DNA of 64,000 nt from Lysobacter enzymogenes. Lineage in GTDB: Bacteria > Pseudomonadota > Gammaproteobacteria > Xanthomonadales > Xanthomonadaceae. The stretch spans positions 4,712,001 through 4,776,000 of the forward strand of contig NZ_CP067396.1 in NCBI RefSeq assembly GCF_023617245.1, written 5' to 3'. Within the stretch, counting starts at the first letter, position 1, and every line of letters starts with the position of its first letter. The position numbers and the translations under genes were made by a program. Below the pieces are notes generated by a model. The model saw only the letters and a list, made by a program, of their open reading frames with translations, was not told the DNA's origin and did not search any database. This document shows, piece by piece, positions 32,685 to 42,700 of this stretch.

Positions 32685-33395
32685 ATGCGAACTGCCCCGC
32701 ACAACCCGCGCCGGACCGGCCTCAAGGCCGCAAGTCTGGCCCTGCTGATCGGCCTGGGCCTGGCCGCGAACGTCCAGGCCCAGACCATCGGCTACAACAT
32801 CCGCACCGGCGACGTCTGGGTCGACACCCGCCTGGGCGAGATCAACGATTACGGCCGCCGTTACCGCGAACCCTTCATCGAGGAAATGACCGGCTACTAC
32901 GGCGCGCCGCGCTCGTTGATCGACGAATTGCTCGACCGCCGCCGCTGGGCGCCGGGCGATGTCTACTACGCCTGCGCCCTGGCCCGCTCGCTCGGCGTGC
33001 CCTGCCTCAACGTGGTGCGCGAGTACGACCGCAATCCCGGCCAGGGCTGGGGCGCGGTGGCGCAGCGCATGGGCATCAAGCCCGGCTCGCCCGCCTTCCA
33101 CGCGCTCAAGCGCGGCGCGGTGCAGACCTACGACCACTGGGGTTATCCGATCCGCGTCGATCAGAGCGTGCGGGTGGATTGGGCCGAACACGGGCCGGGC
33201 AAGGGGCGCGGCAACGCCAATGGAAACGGCAAGAGCCACGGCGGCCCCAAGGCGCACGGCAACTCCGGCCACGGCTACGACGACGGCCCCGGCAAGGGTC
33301 GCGGCAAGGACAAGGGCCATGGCGGCGGCAACGGCAAGGGCCATGGCAACGGCGGGGGCAAGGACAAGGGACACGGCAACGGCAAGGGACACTGA
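32685..33395 (+). CDS. Secreted hypothetical protein with Gly/Lys/His/Asn-rich tail
   Basis: 236 residues. Signal peptide 1-31 (NVQA-QT). Residues 32-165 form a folded, unrecognised domain (VWVDTRLGEINDYGRRYREP, DVYYACALARSLGVPC, VVREYDRNPGQGWGAVAQRM). Residues 166-236 are a low-complexity tail of GKGH, GNGKGH and DKGHGG repeats, highly basic and histidine-rich, which could bind metal or polyanions (inference). The core resembles short exported proteins seen in Xanthomonadaceae; no function known. Confidence 0.8.
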   Translation: MRTAPHNPRRTGLKAASLALLIGLGLAANVQAQTIGYNIRTGDVWVDTRLGEINDYGRRYREPFIEEMTGYYGAPRSLIDELLDRRRWAPGDVYYACALARSLGVPCLNVVREYDRNPGQGWGAVAQRMGIKPGSPAFHALKRGAVQTYDHWGYPIRVDQSVRVDWAEHGPGKGRGNANGNGKSHGGPKAHGNSGHGYDDGPGKGRGKDKGHGGGNGKGHGNGGGKDKGHGNGKGH

Positions 33396-33436
33396 GCCCC
33401 GCCCGTCCGCATCCAAATCCCGCAGCGCAAGAACGG

Positions 33437-33467
33437 AAAAGCGCCGGCCCTCGCGGCCGGCGCTTTT
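33437..33467. terminator. Bidirectional terminator
   Basis: aaaa-gcgccggcc-ctcgc-ggccggcgc-tttt between two convergent genes; the flanking A and T runs make it work in both directions. Confidence 0.85.
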
Positions 33468-33511
33468 CGTTTACGCCAGACGCGCGCGGACCGCGCGCGC
33501 CCGAATCGCGC

Positions 33512-36151
33512 TTACTTCGCCGCCTTCGCGCCTCGCCCCGCTTCGGCCTTGGCGCTCTCGGCCTTGGCGCTCTCGGCCTTCGCGCCCTCGCCCTTCGCAT
33601 TCCCGGGCTTCGCGTTCTTGACGTAGGTCTCCAGCCAGCGGTTGGTCTCGGCCAGCATGTGCAGGATCGATTCGCGCGCGCGGTAGCCGTGGCTTTCGTT
33701 CGGCAGCATCACCAGCCGCGCGTTGCCGCCCAGGCCCTTGATCGCCGCGTACATGCGCTCGCTCTGGATCGGGAAGGTGCCCGAGTTGTTGTCCTGTTCG
33801 CCGTGGATCAGCAGCAGCGGGTCCTTGATCTTGTCGGCGAAGTTGAACGGCGACATCGCCTCGTAGGTGCTCTGCGCCTGCCAGTAATTGCGCTCCTCGG
33901 CCTGGAAGCCGAACGGCGTCAGGGTCCGGTTGTACGCGCCGCTGCGGGCGATGCCGGCCTTGAACAAACGGGTGTGGGCGAGCAGGTTGGCGGTCATGAA
34001 CGCGCCGTAGGAATGGCCGCTGACCGCGACCCGGTTGCGGTCGACGACGCCGCGCCGCACCACTTCGTCGATCGCCGCCTGGGCGCTGGCGGTGAGCTGG
34101 GCGATGTAGGTGTCGTTGGGCTCGCGCTCGCCCTCGCCGACGATCGGCATGGTCGGGTTGTCGAGCACCGCGTAGCCCATCGCCAGGTACGGCAGCGGGC
34201 CCCAGTAGCTGACCGCGTTGAACTCGTACGGCGAGCCGGTCACCTGGCTGGCCGCTTCGGCGCTCTTGAACTCGGCCGGGTAGGCGTACATCAGCATCGG
34301 CAGCGGGCCGTCGCGCTTGGCGTCGTAGCCGGCCGGCAGGTACAGGTTGGCGGTCAGTTCGACGCCGTCGTTGCGCTTGTAGCGGATCAGTTCCTTCTTG
34401 ATGTCGCGCAGTTGCGGCGTGGGATGCGGGAAATGGGTCAGCGCCACCGGCGCGGCGTCGCCGCCGAGTTCGCGCCGCTGCAGGTTGGCCGGTTCGGTCG
34501 GCGATTCGCGCACGGTCAGCACGGACTTGGCCGCGTCGTCGAGCACCGCCAACGGCTGTTCGAAGTACGGCGCCTGCGAATGGAACAGGCGCGTGCGGCG
34601 CTTGTCGGCGAGGTCGAGGCGGTCGAGGAAGGGACGGTCGCCCTCGCTGGAGGCGCCTTCGCCGATGAAGTACACGCTGCCGCCGTCGGCGCTGGTCAGC
34701 AGGCGCTCGCCGCCAGCCGCGTCGCGCACGCTGACCGGCTTGCCCGGATCGTTGTAGCGGTCTTCGCTGCGGCCTTCGCGAATCAGCTCCGGCGCGCGAT
34801 CGCCGTGGTCGGGCGCGATCCGCCACTGGCGCACCTGCCGGGTCTTCCACCAGAACTCATCGATCAGCGCCAGTTCGCCGCTGCCCCAGTGCGCGCCTTC
34901 GAAACGCGAGGCCAGCCGCGCCAGGGTCTGCGGCGGCTTGTCGAACGGCGCGGCCTGCATGAACACCGCGTCGCGGATCTCGACCGCGCGCGCCGGGTCG
35001 CCGCCGTCCTGGGCCTCGGCCCAGACCAGGGTCGCCGGCGCGTCGCTGCGCCATTCGACCTCGCGCACGCCGGTGGGTACCGCGTCGTTACCCGTCGGCA
35101 GGCCGTCCACCAACGGCAGGCGCGCGACTTCGTGCTCGAACCGGCCATTGCCGTCGAGCACGTCGATGCGGCGCGCGAACATGCTCGCCGGCACCAGATA
35201 CGAGAACGGCCGCTGCAGGCGCGTGGTCAGCACGTGGCGGCCGTCGGGCGAGACCGACACGCCGGTGTACAGGTCCGGCGCGCCGAACTTGGCGACCTGG
35301 CCGGTCAGATCGACCGTCGCCAGTTGCGAACGCAGGTAGTACTCGAACTGGCGCGCGTCGTTCTCGTTGCGCAGCAGGTCCTGGTAAGTGCGGATCTGCT
35401 TCACGCCGCCGCCGGCGCGGGTTTCCTGGGTCGCCGGGCCGGTGGGCACGCCGCTGCCCGCCGGCGCGTCGCCCTGCCCTTCGGGCTGCAACCGCACCAG
35501 CAGGCGACGGCTGTCGGGCGTCCAGCCGTAGCCGCGGCCGGCGACGGTGTTGAGCCCGGCGACGAGCTTGCGCGCGCGCCGGGTCTCCAGTTCCACCAGC
35601 CACACCTCGTTGGCGCCGCTGGCGGCGTCGACGCGGTTGAACGCGAGCCAGCGCTGGTCCGGCGACCACTCCAGCGACGCCAGCGACAGCGGCGAGGGCA
35701 GGCCGTCGATCTGCACGGTCTTGCCGCTGGCGATCTCGAGCAGCTCCAGGCCGCTGGCGAAACTGAAACGGCTGGCCGCGCGCACGCGCGGATGGATGCG
35801 CAGGCCGGCGAGCTTGAGCTCGGGCTGGGCGACCACTTCGATCCCCGGCAACGACGGCGTGCGCATCAGCGCCATCCAGTCGCGGCGCGGGCTCAGCGAC
35901 ATCTGCGGCGGGCGCGGCGCGTCGACGATGGCCTGCAGCGGCTTGGGCGGCAGTTGGTAGCCGTCGCCGAACGCCGCATTCGCGGCGGCCGGCGCGGCGG
36001 CGGGCTTGGCCGCCGGCGCGGCCTGCGCGGCCAGGCACGGCGCCAGCGCGAGCAGCAACACACCCGGCAACGCCAAACCCGGCAACGGCCGGCGGCCGCC
36101 CGGCGCGGGCGTGGAAGGTCGGCGGTCGGAGCGGCGCGCGTGCGGCTTCAT
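33512..36151 (-). CDS. S9 family prolyl oligopeptidase-like peptidase, exported
   Basis: 879 residues. Signal peptide of about 45 residues ([10 protein letters not shown]), then a Pro/Ala linker, a beta-propeller domain (about 90-610) and an alpha/beta-hydrolase catalytic domain (about 640-860). Catalytic triad: S714 in SGHSYGAF, D787 in [10 protein letters not shown]821 in [11 protein letters not shown]. The order and spacing fit S9 dipeptidyl/acylaminoacyl peptidases of the periplasm. The C-terminus carries an unusual repeat tail of AKAES units. The start shown places the twin-arginine-like RRSDRR and RR runs in the n-region. Not in an operon; ahcY is divergent. Confidence 0.93.
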   Translation of the reverse strand: MKPHARRSDRRPSTPAPGGRRPLPGLALPGVLLLALAPCLAAQAAPAAKPAAAPAAANAAFGDGYQLPPKPLQAIVDAPRPPQMSLSPRRDWMALMRTPSLPGIEVVAQPELKLAGLRIHPRVRAASRFSFASGLELLEIASGKTVQIDGLPSPLSLASLEWSPDQRWLAFNRVDAASGANEVWLVELETRRARKLVAGLNTVAGRGYGWTPDSRRLLVRLQPEGQGDAPAGSGVPTGPATQETRAGGGVKQIRTYQDLLRNENDARQFEYYLRSQLATVDLTGQVAKFGAPDLYTGVSVSPDGRHVLTTRLQRPFSYLVPASMFARRIDVLDGNGRFEHEVARLPLVDGLPTGNDAVPTGVREVEWRSDAPATLVWAEAQDGGDPARAVEIRDAVFMQAAPFDKPPQTLARLASRFEGAHWGSGELALIDEFWWKTRQVRQWRIAPDHGDRAPELIREGRSEDRYNDPGKPVSVRDAAGGERLLTSADGGSVYFIGEGASSEGDRPFLDRLDLADKRRTRLFHSQAPYFEQPLAVLDDAAKSVLTVRESPTEPANLQRRELGGDAAPVALTHFPHPTPQLRDIKKELIRYKRNDGVELTANLYLPAGYDAKRDGPLPMLMYAYPAEFKSAEAASQVTGSPYEFNAVSYWGPLPYLAMGYAVLDNPTMPIVGEGEREPNDTYIAQLTASAQAAIDEVVRRGVVDRNRVAVSGHSYGAFMTANLLAHTRLFKAGIARSGAYNRTLTPFGFQAEERNYWQAQSTYEAMSPFNFADKIKDPLLLIHGEQDNNSGTFPIQSERMYAAIKGLGGNARLVMLPNESHGYRARESILHMLAETNRWLETYVKNAKPGNAKGEGAKAESAKAESAKAEAGRGAKAAK

Positions 36152-36446
36152 GGAAGGTCGGTCCTCGGATGCGAAAAAACGCTGATGCGGGAAAGCACCG
36201 CTGCGCAACGCAGCGGATGCGGAACGTCGGAGCGCGGGCCCGGCGCCGTCGCGGCGACGGCGGCGATGGGCGGCGCGCTCCCCGCTTCGAGCTTAGCCGC
36301 CCGGCGCGCCGCGGCGCCTATGCCATTGGGGCCGGTCGCTCGTCGCGGGCAGGCCGCGCGCGTGGTCGGGACCGAGCCTTGCCAGAGCCGAGCTTTGCCG
36401 GAGCCGCGCGTTCAGGCCCGCGTTTCGGCCGCCGCGGGCCGCGCGA

Positions 36447-36452
36447 TATACT
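36447..36452 (+). promoter_or_regulatory. -10 box TATACT of the ahcY transcript
   Basis: TATACT at 36447-36452 would start transcription near 36460, two bases before the first stem of the SAH riboswitch. The -35 region is poor (TTTCGG at 36423-36428). Confidence 0.65.
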
Positions 36453-36461
36453 TCGCGCTCA

Positions 36462-36534
36462 GCCCGCCGAGGGGCGCTGCGACCGTGACGGACACGGCCA
36501 GGCTCGGCGAGGCCCAGGTCCCAACGGCGCCCGG
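36462..36534 (+). ncRNA. SAH riboswitch
   Basis: Contains the conserved SAH-riboswitch blocks: gccgag-gggcgctgcgacc (36466-36484), ccaggctcggc (36498-36508) closing the first stem, and aacggcgccc (36523-36532), which pairs with gggcgctgc to form the pseudoknot. Located directly before ahcY, the standard target. S-adenosylhomocysteine binding would expose the start region and raise ahcY expression. Confidence 0.92.
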
Positions 36535-36600
36535 TTTGAGTCTTCGCGACTCGCCGGACCCGGCATCCCGCCGGCTCCCCCCGCACTGGAGCTAATCCGC

Positions 36601-38031
<1,431 letters not shown>

Positions 38032-38067
38032 TCGGCTTCGCCTTCGGGCGATGCGCCGATACGAAAG

Positions 38068-38095
38068 ACGGGCGCCTTCGGGCGCCCGTTTTTCG
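38068..38095 (+). terminator. Terminator of ahcY
   Basis: acgggcgcc-ttcg-ggcgcccgt followed by ttttcgttt, 36 bp after the stop. Confidence 0.92.
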
Positions 38096-38155
38096 TTTGC
38101 GCGGATGCCTCGTGCAGACCTCGCATCGCGTCGGCGAACGATCGGTCGCGTCGCT

Positions 38156-38209
38156 GCTTGCGCCGCTCCTACGGGGCCGCGTGTTTTAGGAGCGGCGCAA
38201 GCCGCGAGC
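38156..38209. repeat. Short palindromic repeat pair, family B
   Basis: gcttgcgccgctccta and its inverse taggagcggcgcaagc, 14 bp apart, between the ahcY terminator and the next gene. Confidence 0.85.
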
Positions 38210-38343
38210 GCGCAAAAGACTCGCCGACGAAACCTGAACCGCCTGCGCTGATTCCGCTCCGCGCCTTTCACCTAGGGTCTGTCCGAGCTGGCAGCCCCCT
38301 CCCCCGCCGCTACCCTGACGCCATCCTTTCGCAGGAGCCCGCC

Positions 38344-39087
38344 ATGGTCCGCCCCATCGACGCGCCTTCGTTTCCGACCTACACCCCGCCCGCCGACACT
38401 CCGGCGCCGGTCCAGGTCGGCACGCGCGAATACTACGAGCAGCGCCTGGCCGACTTCGAAACGCGCAACCCCGGCATGACCCCGCCGGACTACTACATGG
38501 GTTACGGCGACAAGTACATGGAGCGCTTCGCCTCGCTCGACAGCACCGACCTGTCGCCGGCCGGACTCGCCTGGCGCGACCGCACCACCTTGGCGTTGCA
38601 GACCGCGATCGAGGACTACCGCATCCGCGACCCGCAAGGCTTCGCCGAACTGGAGCGCAACCCCGCCGCATTCCGCGAGTTCGCCTTCGGCACCCATCCC
38701 GACGCCTACGTCGACTCGGGCCTGTACCAGCTGTCGGCGCAAGACCTGACCGTGATCGCGCTGACCCCGGACATCAACGACGTGCTGAGCCAGGAAGGCA
38801 TCGACCAGACCAAGCTCACCATCGGCAAGCTCGACATCGACAACCTGCCCGGCATCCTCGGCGCCACCGCCGAGCAATACCTGCACGACGCCGGCCCGTT
38901 CGCGTTCACGCCGCAAGGCCTCGGCATCGGCCTGGGCAAGCAGGGCGAGCGCTTGTTCGACCGCTTGACCGAGCAGGACTGGTTCCCCAGCCTCGACAAG
39001 CTGCCGACGGTGGCGGTGCCGGATATTCGCGATCTGGTGCCGGATATCGATCTGCCGGACGATGTTCCGGGGGTGCCATTTATTTGA
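38344..39087 (+). CDS. Hypothetical protein
   Basis: 247 residues, no signal peptide, no membrane segment. N-terminal Pro-rich stretch (FPTYTPPADTPAPVQVG), then a Tyr-rich acidic helical part (REYYEQRLADFETRNPGMTP, YYMGYGDKYMERFASL) and a C-terminal Asp/Pro/Val segment (PDIRDLVPDIDLPDDVPGVP). Not recognised. Composition matches the chromosome, so not obviously foreign. The start ATG has an AGGAG sequence 8 nt upstream. Confidence 0.75.
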   Translation: MVRPIDAPSFPTYTPPADTPAPVQVGTREYYEQRLADFETRNPGMTPPDYYMGYGDKYMERFASLDSTDLSPAGLAWRDRTTLALQTAIEDYRIRDPQGFAELERNPAAFREFAFGTHPDAYVDSGLYQLSAQDLTVIALTPDINDVLSQEGIDQTKLTIGKLDIDNLPGILGATAEQYLHDAGPFAFTPQGLGIGLGKQGERLFDRLTEQDWFPSLDKLPTVAVPDIRDLVPDIDLPDDVPGVPFI

Positions 39088-39479
39088 GGCACCTGCCGTC
39101 GCCTTGCTTCGGTTGGGTAGCGAGCGAAAACTCAAAACATGCGCTCGAGAGCGTCCGCTTTTTGCTGCCACGGCGCACCGCTTGCCACGTCGCGCCGTGC
39201 TCTTGATGCGCCATCCCGAGGCCCAAGATCGGCTCACTTCAAAGCAGAGCACCGCTCCCACCAGACGCGGTACTGCGACCGTACGTATCTGCCACCCTCA
39301 TTCGCCAAGCGATCCTCGCACGGTCAATTCACCGTCTTTTGCGAGCCCTCATGAGGATCGACCATCGCGCGCCACCAGGCTGCCAATCGAACGAAGTGAC
39401 ATCATGCGCGCCATAGCTCAGACAGCCAAAGAAAAGACTCAAGAAAAGATGCAGCGCAACTTCTTTCTTGATATCCGCG
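39088..39479. other. AT-richer intergenic region next to the RHS locus
   Basis: 392 bases with composition falling toward the immunity gene. No convincing gene or terminator; a short plus-strand frame here lacks coding character. Confidence 0.5.
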
Positions 39480-39782
39480 TCAATGCAGATACTCACACAT
39501 TCGCAAAGCACCACCTGACTTGATCAAATAAACGGCGTCACTTTTCACACTGACCAGTTCCTCAAGATCAGCTTCCGGAAAGCCCTTGCAATCAAAATTT
39601 TGGCTGCCTTGCTCACGGAGCTTCTGGAGGACAGCACTATTGGCCGCCAATAATCCATCATTGTAGCCCGCGTGGAAAAATGAAGACTTGGCATGCGAAT
39701 AAACGAGGAACAGCAGCACCACAGCCAGTGCAACACCCGACACGGACAGCCACATATGTCTCGAAATCATGGACATTTGCAT
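39480..39782 (-). CDS. Putative immunity protein of the RHS toxin
   Basis: 100 residues: one membrane helix at about 11-30 (WLSVSGVALAVVLLFLVYSH) and a 70-residue domain likely facing the periplasm, with two cysteines (SQNFDCKGFPEADL and LRMCEYL). It overlaps the end of the RHS gene by 16 bp and has the same low GC as the toxin tip. Position, size and topology fit a protein that protects the cell from a wall-degrading toxin. Later Met codons at 39776 and 39770 are alternative starts. No family recognised, as is usual for immunity proteins. Confidence 0.7.
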   Translation of the reverse strand: MQMSMISRHMWLSVSGVALAVVLLFLVYSHAKSSFFHAGYNDGLLAANSAVLQKLREQGSQNFDCKGFPEADLEELVSVKSDAVYLIKSGGALRMCEYLH

Positions 39783-42700
39783 CTCCTGATCACCGGATTC
39801 TGCCCCTTCCTGAAGCCCCAGCTATTCTCAACTTTTCCCTTATCGGTAGATGCGGAAATCGTCGTTCCATCGCCAGCATAGATTCCAACATGTCCTTCAT
39901 ACGCAACCAGATCGCCAGGTTGCGCAGGACCGGAAACCTTCGGCCACCCAAGCAAGTCATAGCTAGCGTCAGACAATGTCTGGGCACCCGGCGGATACCT
40001 CAACATCATTACAGAGAAAAGCGAGCCTCCAAGATTAGGCAGCGCATAGCCTGATTCTTCATAGATAGTATCTACGAACAAGTTGCATTTGTTTGTTTCG
40101 GCACCAAAACTGGAATTGACTTCGCTCCGATCAGCTTTGCGACTCCAATCCCGCATATCGGCTCGCGCGTTTTTCAACAATGTATCTACATTTCCGCAGG
40201 GGCATAGACCTTCGGGGTCGTAGTACTTCAACGGACCGGACTGTGCATAGGCATACAAGCTGATCCCGCCATCCAGGCCTGTGGGGTCACCCTGAATATA
40301 TCGCCCCGTAGTTGAATCGTAATCGCGAAAGTAGTTGTAGACCAACCCGCTGGCCGCATCGAACCGCTGCCCCGGAAACCGCATATCGAACACGAACTTC
40401 GTACCGTCCAGATCCGGATCTTCATTCGGCAGCGTGTTACCGAACACCTCGCTCTTGATGTTCCACGTCCACACCGCCTTGTTGCGCACCGGATCGACCA
40501 CGATCCGCGGCGTGCCCAGATGGTCGGGCTCGATGTAGTACAGCTTCTGCGCCGTGGCGGAGCCCTGGATCACGCCGACCGGTAGCTCGTCCATCCAAAC
40601 GACCTGCTGCAGCGCCGCGCCGGCGTTGTCGTACTCGCCCAACCAGCTGCCATCCTCGGCGTACAGCGAATGCCGGATGCTGGTGTCGTTGTAGCGGCGC
40701 GCCTGCTGGCCTAGCCCGTTGTAGGCGTAGTTCATCTTCACCGCGCCGTCGACCTTGAACTGCGCGAGGCGGCCCAGGTCGTTGTAGACGTATTGCTTCG
40801 CCGTGCCGCCGACGCTGGTGGTGTTGCCGGCTGCGTCGTAGCTGCGCGCGATGCCGGCGACGCTTTGCAGGCGGTGGCTGGTGTTCGGGAAGGCATAGGC
40901 CTGCGCGGCGCTCGCTCCGCTCTTGAAGCTGGTGCGGTTGCCGGTGGCGTCGTAGCCGTAGGTCTCCAGCGGGGTCGCGGTGGGGCCATCCTGGGTTTGG
41001 GTCAGGCGGTCGAGCCGGTCGTATTCGTAGCGCGCCAGGATCGCGGATTGGTTCTGGGTGCTGAATCGGCTGACGTTGCCGACTTCATTGCGGGTCAGGT
41101 GCAGCGACAGGCCGTCCGGCGCGGAACCGACCAGACGCGAGATGTCGTAATTGCGGTCGACGTTGCGCGTCATCGGTTGGCTGTTGCCGTATGCCCAGCC
41201 GGCCGCTGGACCATACGCGGCGTAGCCTACGGCGGTCAGCAGGATTTCGCGCGACGCTCCCGGACGGGTCACGCCGATCTGGGTGATCCGGCCATGGCTG
41301 CCGCGCACGTAGTCGGCAACGCTCCCGTCCGGATAGGTCACCGATTTCAGCGTGCCGGCCGCGGTGTAGGCGTAGCGAAGGGTCAGTACGGGCCCGGTGG
41401 TGACCACGATCTTGCGCACCATGCGGCCGAAGCGGTCGTAGCAATAGCGCAAGGCGCCGCCGGTGCCGACGGACTGGCTCAGCCGCCCCTTGGAAAAGGT
41501 CTCTCCGGCCGGGCAGCCGGACGCGACCGTGTCGTAGGTGTAGGTCGTGCCCAACACCGCGGTGGGGTAAGCACGCTGGGTCAGGCGGCCCAATGCGTCG
41601 TAGCTGTACGTGGTCGTAATGCCGCGCGCATCGGTTCGCGTCTTGGTCTGGCCCGACGCATCGTAGGTGTAGCCGGTCACGCCCGTGTCGGGGCTGGTCA
41701 GTTGGGTCAACTCACCGAATCCGTTGCGCGCGTAGACCGTGGACAGGCCCTTCGGATCGATCACCTTGGTCACTTGATCGAGCGCGTCGTACTCGATCTT
41801 GGTTTCCGCGTTGATCCGGCCGGTGCCGACGTCCTGCAAGGTTTTGACCAATCGCCCAAGCGGGTCGTAGTCCTGGTCGGTCACGCGGCCGAGCGCGTCG
41901 GTGGTCGTGTCCGGATGGCCCTCGGCATCGTAGGTGTAGCCGGTCGCGTGATTCAGGCCGTCTTTGTAGGTCTGCACTTGACCCAGGACGTTGAACACCC
42001 GCGACAGCGTCGCCTGCACGGTGCCGGCGCTGTTCTTGGTGTCTTCGACCTTGCGGTTGCCCGCCAAGTCCAGCGTGTACTGCACCGTCGCGCCGGAGCG
42101 GTCGGTCACGCCGGTCAGCCGCTGCGCATTGTCGTAGGCGAAGGTCGTGAAGTTCCCATCCGCAAGCGTGACCTGCTTGGTCAGGCCGGTGGGGAAATAC
42201 TCGATCTTGGTGACCAGGTCGTCCGTCTCGACCGCGTTGTCGGTACCACGCACCTTGCTGGCCGTCAGCCAGCCGCGGGTGTTGTACTCGGAGTCGGTGA
42301 CCACGCCGTTGGGATCGACCACCGACAACACCCGGCCCTGCGCATCGTAGCCGGAGATTTCGGTGACCAGGCCGGCCGCATCGATGGTCTTGCGCAGGTC
42401 GCCCTTGCGGAAGGTGCACAGCGCCGGTGTGGTAGCACAGGTGCTGTCGTCGCTGCCGTAGTACTCGAACTTGGTGATGTCGTTGACGTCGCTGCGCGGG
42501 CCATCCACCGACTTCAGCAGGCCCAGGATCGGACAGGTGCTGTTGGCGGCGGCGACATCGGCGGCTTCGCAGTAGGCGTAGGCGGTGGTGCGAGTCACAT
42601 TGGCGACGGTGTCGCGCACGGCCACGCTGATCGGCTGCAGCCGGGCGTTGCGCGTGATCCGGGTCTCCTGGTTGCCGACGGTCGAGCGGATCAGGCGGTT

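Noticed and set aside
32123..36595. 1490-codon plus-strand open frame
   Set aside because: Antisense to well-supported genes (S9 peptidase and the secreted proteins); Arg/Ala/Gly-rich composition typical of high-GC shadow frames.
39062..39523. 153-codon plus-strand open frame
   Set aside because: No ribosome site, overlaps the end of the preceding gene and the immunity gene antisense, and shows no protein-like pattern.
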